64,000 bases of DNA from FW021-bin31 sp964478125. GTDB lineage: Bacteria; Bacteroidota; Bacteroidia; Chitinophagales; Chitinophagaceae. Numbering within the stretch: the stretch's first letter is position 1; every line of letters starts with the position of its first letter. Below, one piece after another: positions 63,203 to 64,000 of the stretch. Location: NCBI GenBank assembly GCA_964478125.1, contig CAYZGR010000008.1, positions 1 to 64,000 of the forward strand. The letters are read 5' to 3'. The translations under genes were made by a program, and so were the position numbers. Below the pieces are notes generated by a model. It searched no databases and was not told where the DNA came from. It was given only the letters and a program-made list of their open reading frames with translations.

Positions 63203-64000
63203 ATGCTTGATAAAGAAAGATTAAATGAATTTATAAGCGCCGCCTTAAAAGAGGATATAGGCGCTGGAGATCACAGTACGCTTGCCTGCATTCCGGAAGA
63301 TACAGAAGGGAAGTCCATCTTAAAGATAAAAGAAAATGGCATTTTGGCCGGTATGGAAGCGGCGCATGCAATCTTTAAATACCTGGAAGAAGGGGTCGCT
63401 TTCACTCCCTTTAAAAAAGACGGGGAAAATATGCAGACCGGAGAGCAAGCGTTCGAGGTGGCCGGCAAGGTACATACGCTTTTATCTGCGGAACGGCTTG
63501 TATTAAACTGTATGCAGCGCATGAGCGGTATCGCCACCCTGACCAGCCAATACGTTGAGAAAATAGGAAAGTATAAAACCAGGCTGCTGGATACCCGGAA
63601 AACAACACCCAATTTTCGCATGCTCGAAAAAGAAGCCGTTCGTATAGGCGGCGGCTATAACCATCGCATGGGATTGTATGATATGATCATGTTAAAAGAC
63701 AACCACATTGACTTTTCCGGAGGTATAGCACCGGCTATGCAAAGGGTACAAAACTATTTAAAGAGAAACCGTCTACAGCTGCCGGTAGAGGTAGAGGCGC
63801 GTTCTATCGAGGAAGTCCGGCAGATCTTAAATGCAGGTAAAATACAACGTATCATGTTAGACAACTTTACGCCCGAAGCCGCTGCCGAAGCCGTACAACT
63901 TATCAACGGCAGATGTGAGACCGAAGCCTCGGGGAACATTTCTTTAGATACGATTGAAGCATATGCCAGGGCAGGGGTAGATTTTATTTCTGCCGGCGCG
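63203..64000 (+). CDS. nadC: Nicotinate-nucleotide pyrophosphorylase NadC (partial, runs off window)
   Basis: 266 codons are present before the window ends; the 3' end is missing. Converts quinolinate and PRPP to nicotinate mononucleotide in NAD synthesis. The start MLDKERLNEFISAALKED is at 63203. Visible motifs are EDIGAGDHST, ERLVLNCMQRMSGIAT, DTRKTTPNFRMLEKEAVRIGG, MLKDNHID with catalytic Lys, and EVEARS. Sequence to the window end is in frame with no stop. It starts 67 bases after tag. Confidence 0.95.
   Translation, partial: MLDKERLNEFISAALKEDIGAGDHSTLACIPEDTEGKSILKIKENGILAGMEAAHAIFKYLEEGVAFTPFKKDGENMQTGEQAFEVAGKVHTLLSAERLVLNCMQRMSGIATLTSQYVEKIGKYKTRLLDTRKTTPNFRMLEKEAVRIGGGYNHRMGLYDMIMLKDNHIDFSGGIAPAMQRVQNYLKRNRLQLPVEVEARSIEEVRQILNAGKIQRIMLDNFTPEAAAEAVQLINGRCETEASGNISLDTIEAYARAGVDFISAGA

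Noticed and set aside
1..64000. CRISPR arrays, insertion sequences and toxin-antitoxin or defence modules
   Set aside because: I saw no spaced direct repeats, transposase, or recognisable defence genes by eye in either strand.

Overview
This is a chromosomal segment of a Bacteroidota bacterium, most likely of the Chitinophagia (Chitinophagaceae) group. Seen in the sequence: many genes are preceded by the Bacteroidota-type -7 box TAnnTTTG, often with a TTG about 19 bases upstream, and start codons lack Shine-Dalgarno sequences. Lineage markers include an LpxC-FabZ fusion, PorX of the type IX secretion system, TonB-dependent receptors, and proteins with PD40 plus OmpA domains. Gene density is high. 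I see no prophage, insertion sequence, CRISPR array or defence island. It is a housekeeping region with some unusual accessory genes.

Layout. 0-4 kb: tig-clpP-clpP-clpX on the minus strand, preceded by tRNA-Leu(UAG). 4.5-10.3 kb: bestrophin-like channel, zinc alcohol dehydrogenase, bifunctional (p)ppGpp synthetase/hydrolase, purA. 10.4-18.2 kb: a small charge-segregated protein, a Gfo/Idh/MocA oxidoreductase, a DUF1501 protein, two tandem secreted paralogues of unknown function, a polytopic membrane protein and purQ. 18.2-22.2 kb: a stand-alone DsbD N-domain protein, full DsbD and a luciferase-like flavin oxidoreductase. 22.4-28.5 kb (minus): triple-DUF2249 protein, orphan response regulator, OmpA/PD40 lipoprotein-like protein, Kup, DUF4870. 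28.5-35 kb (minus): lipid A operon HD-lpxD-lpxC/fabZ-lpxA-ABC ATPase-MFS. 35-41 kb (plus): porX, tRNA-Asn(GUU) with a clear terminator, peroxiredoxin, RNA methyltransferase, holin-like protein, AsmA family. 41-44 kb: gltX, ruvX, def. 44-49 kb: a cobalamin riboswitch, a BtuB-like receptor, and an OpuC-type ABC transporter whose permease is fused to a binding protein. 49-55 kb: TetR regulator, heme-copper-oxidase-like membrane protein, siderophore-type TonB receptor, AraC regulator. 55-64 kb: gyrB, rpsF-rpsR-rplI, uvrD/pcrA-recX, heme-binding CxxCH protein, LpxL-type acyltransferase, tag, and nadC, which runs off the window.

How genes work together. The Clp block couples nascent-chain folding (trigger factor) to a ClpXP protease with two different ClpP subunits. 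LpxD, LpxC-FabZ, LpxA and the distant LpxL-type enzyme cover much of lipid A acylation. PorX is divergent from the lipid A operon, placing type IX secretion control next to outer-membrane synthesis. DsbD and its stand-alone N-domain would deliver reducing power to the periplasm.

Most unusual. In the OpuC-type permease/binding-protein fusion (47295-48863), the two lobes of the binding protein appear in the reverse of the usual order, an apparent circular permutation. This transporter lies directly behind a cobalamin riboswitch and a BtuB-like receptor. Other points of interest are a three-repeat DUF2249 protein, a membrane protein with three His motifs resembling heme-copper oxidase relatives, and the two secreted paralogues, one with a Tyr/Ser/Pro-rich insert.
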